Assembly (NCBI GenBank): GCA_016206875.1
Contig: JACQQR010000234.1
Location: 1-6,149, forward strand
Reading direction: 5' to 3'
From: Candidatus Omnitrophota bacterium
GTDB taxonomy: Bacteria; Omnitrophota; Omnitrophia; Omnitrophales; JACROU01
DNA length: 6,149 bases
The position numbers and the translations under genes are program-made. Shown one piece after another: positions 5,447-6,149 of the stretch (the first letter of the stretch is position 1; every line of letters begins with the position of its first letter). The notes beneath the pieces are model-generated. The model saw only the letters and a program-made list of their open reading frames with translations, made no database searches and was not told where the DNA came from.

Positions 5447-5791
5447 ATGGACCCCAATATATCCCCAGCTCTTATTTCCCTGGAAGAATTCAAAAAAATT
5501 GAAATCAGGGTCGCAGAAATTATTTCAGCGTCGGCGCACCCCAATGCCGACAAGCTTGTGCTCTTGAAGATTCGCGTGGGTCAGGCTGAAAAACAGATTG
5601 TGGCGGGAATCCGCGCGCATTATGCCCCCGAAACCCTTCCCGGCAAAAAGATCGTCGTCATTAATAATCTGGAGCCGGCGGTGATTCGCGGCGAAAAATC
5701 CGAAGGCATGCTTTTGGCGGCCAGCGATGAGACCATGCTCACGTTAGTGATCCCCGAAAAAGACATCCCCTCCGGAGCCAAGGTGAAATGA
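5447..5791 (+). CDS. Stand-alone tRNA-binding OB-fold protein (MetG C-terminal / Trbp111 type)
   Basis: A 114-aa protein that is entirely the tRNA-binding domain found at the C-terminus of many methionyl-tRNA synthetases and as the free protein Trbp111. It binds the outside corner of tRNA without strong sequence preference, usually as a dimer. Motifs in order: FKKIEIRVAEI (15-25), HPNADKLVLLKIRVG (31-45), KQIVAGI (49-55), NNLEPAVIRGEKSEGMLLAA (73-92). No synthetase catalytic domain is attached; a complete MetG is expected elsewhere. In many bacteria this domain is annotated as a MetG beta subunit, which would be the alternative label. An AGGG at 5436-5439 lies 7 nt before the ATG. It is divergent from the inositol-phosphate synthase gene, and its TGA overlaps the next gene's ATG. 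I found no convincing + strand promoter in the 137-bp gap. Confidence 0.88.
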   Translation: MDPNISPALISLEEFKKIEIRVAEIISASAHPNADKLVLLKIRVGQAEKQIVAGIRAHYAPETLPGKKIVVINNLEPAVIRGEKSEGMLLAASDETMLTLVIPEKDIPSGAKVK

Positions 5792-6149
5792 TGCTTTACG
5801 AAAAGATCTTCCGGACCCTGCGTCATCATAAAGTGAATTATTTAGTGGTGGGGGGAGTGGCTACTGCTATGCATGGGGCTCCTCGATTTACGAAGGATCT
5901 GGATATTATGGTAGATATGAGCCCATCAAATTTGAAAAGAATGCTGCAGGCTTTCGAAGTTATCGAATATTTACCGCGCCTGCCAGTAAATCCCCAGGAC
6001 TTTATAGATGAAAATAAAAGAAACCGATGGGTACGCGAAAAAAATATGAAGGCGTTTACTTTTGTTGAAAATAGGCCGCCTTTTGAACAGGTGGATATTG
6101 TTTTTGAAAGTCCGGTGTGTTACCAGGAAGCGAAAAAACGGAGAAAAAA
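5788..6149 (+). CDS. Nucleotidyltransferase-fold protein, AbiEii/MNT-like, 3' end outside window
   Basis: An open frame of 120 codons runs without a stop to the right edge, so only the N-terminal part is present. It begins ATGATG, with the first ATG overlapping the previous gene's TGA; GGAG at 5774-5777 and AGGTG at 5781-5785 can serve one or other ATG. Residues 18-43 (YLVVGGVATAMHGAPRFT, then KDLDIMVD) carry the nucleotidyltransferase signature: G22-G23 for nucleotide binding, D37 and D39 as metal ligands, and a likely third carboxylate, D103, in FEQVDIVFES. Proteins with this GG...HG..R.T.DLD pattern include the AbiEii/MenT-type toxins and many uncharacterised genomic-island proteins; the exact subfamily and target cannot be fixed from a fragment. 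Compared with its neighbours the sequence looks AT-richer by eye, in keeping with accessory DNA, but this was not computed. Confidence 0.75.
   Translation, partial: MMLYEKIFRTLRHHKVNYLVVGGVATAMHGAPRFTKDLDIMVDMSPSNLKRMLQAFEVIEYLPRLPVNPQDFIDENKRNRWVREKNMKAFTFVENRPPFEQVDIVFESPVCYQEAKKRRK

Noticed and set aside
6134..6149. A-runs at the right edge as a programmed frameshift site
   Set aside because: Two runs of six A occur, but the frame is open on both sides and the sequence ends there. No stop codon or stimulatory structure can be judged.

Overview
The window looks like chromosomal DNA from a diderm (Gram-negative-type) bacterium. A LolA-type periplasmic lipoprotein carrier sits next to a lipoprotein with a clear lipobox. 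The same stretch carries a myo-inositol-phosphate synthase and a CDP-alcohol phosphatidyltransferase of the phosphatidylinositol-phosphate synthase type. A pyruvoyl-dependent arginine decarboxylase, an enzyme best known from archaea and Chlamydiae, lies nearby. An outer membrane plus inositol-lipid genes plus a pyruvoyl arginine decarboxylase suggests an uncultured lineage in or near the PVC/Omnitrophota/Elusimicrobiota part of the tree. That placement is inference from gene content, not a measured phylogeny.

Layout, left to right. (1) Bases 2-1204, + strand: a protein kinase of the bacterial Ser/Thr (Hanks) type, open at the left edge. (2) Bases 1205-1301: a short intergenic region with a possible promoter and a striking near-perfect 20-bp inverted repeat made of two copies of a 13-bp palindrome, just ahead of a good ribosome binding site. 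(3) Bases 1302-1859, +: pyruvoyl-dependent arginine decarboxylase. (4) Bases 1861-1953: a heptanucleotide inverted-repeat structure with a GC-rich hairpin between two convergent genes. (5) Bases 5309 down to 1954, - strand: a four-gene run, read in the order inositol-phosphate synthase, PI-phosphate synthase, LolB-like lipoprotein, LolA. A REP-like hairpin separates the first two genes, a second heptanucleotide inverted repeat separates the next two, and the last two overlap by 7 bp. (6) Bases 5310-5446: a divergent intergenic region with a strong promoter for the minus-strand run. (7) Bases 5447-5791, +: a stand-alone tRNA-binding OB-fold protein, followed with an ATGA overlap by a nucleotidyltransferase gene that runs off the right edge.

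How the genes may work together: the synthase converts glucose-6-phosphate to inositol phosphate, and the membrane transferase can join that to CDP-diacylglycerol to give PI-phosphate. The next two genes would carry lipoproteins to the outer membrane, so the minus-strand run has an envelope theme. The decarboxylase would make agmatine for polyamines or acid resistance. The right-hand pair may form a small RNA-directed two-gene unit, which is the most speculative part. The most unusual non-coding content is three different inverted-repeat families and one operator-like double palindrome in about 3 kb. No RNA gene, CRISPR array or insertion sequence was seen, and there is no gene-free stretch longer than about 140 bp.
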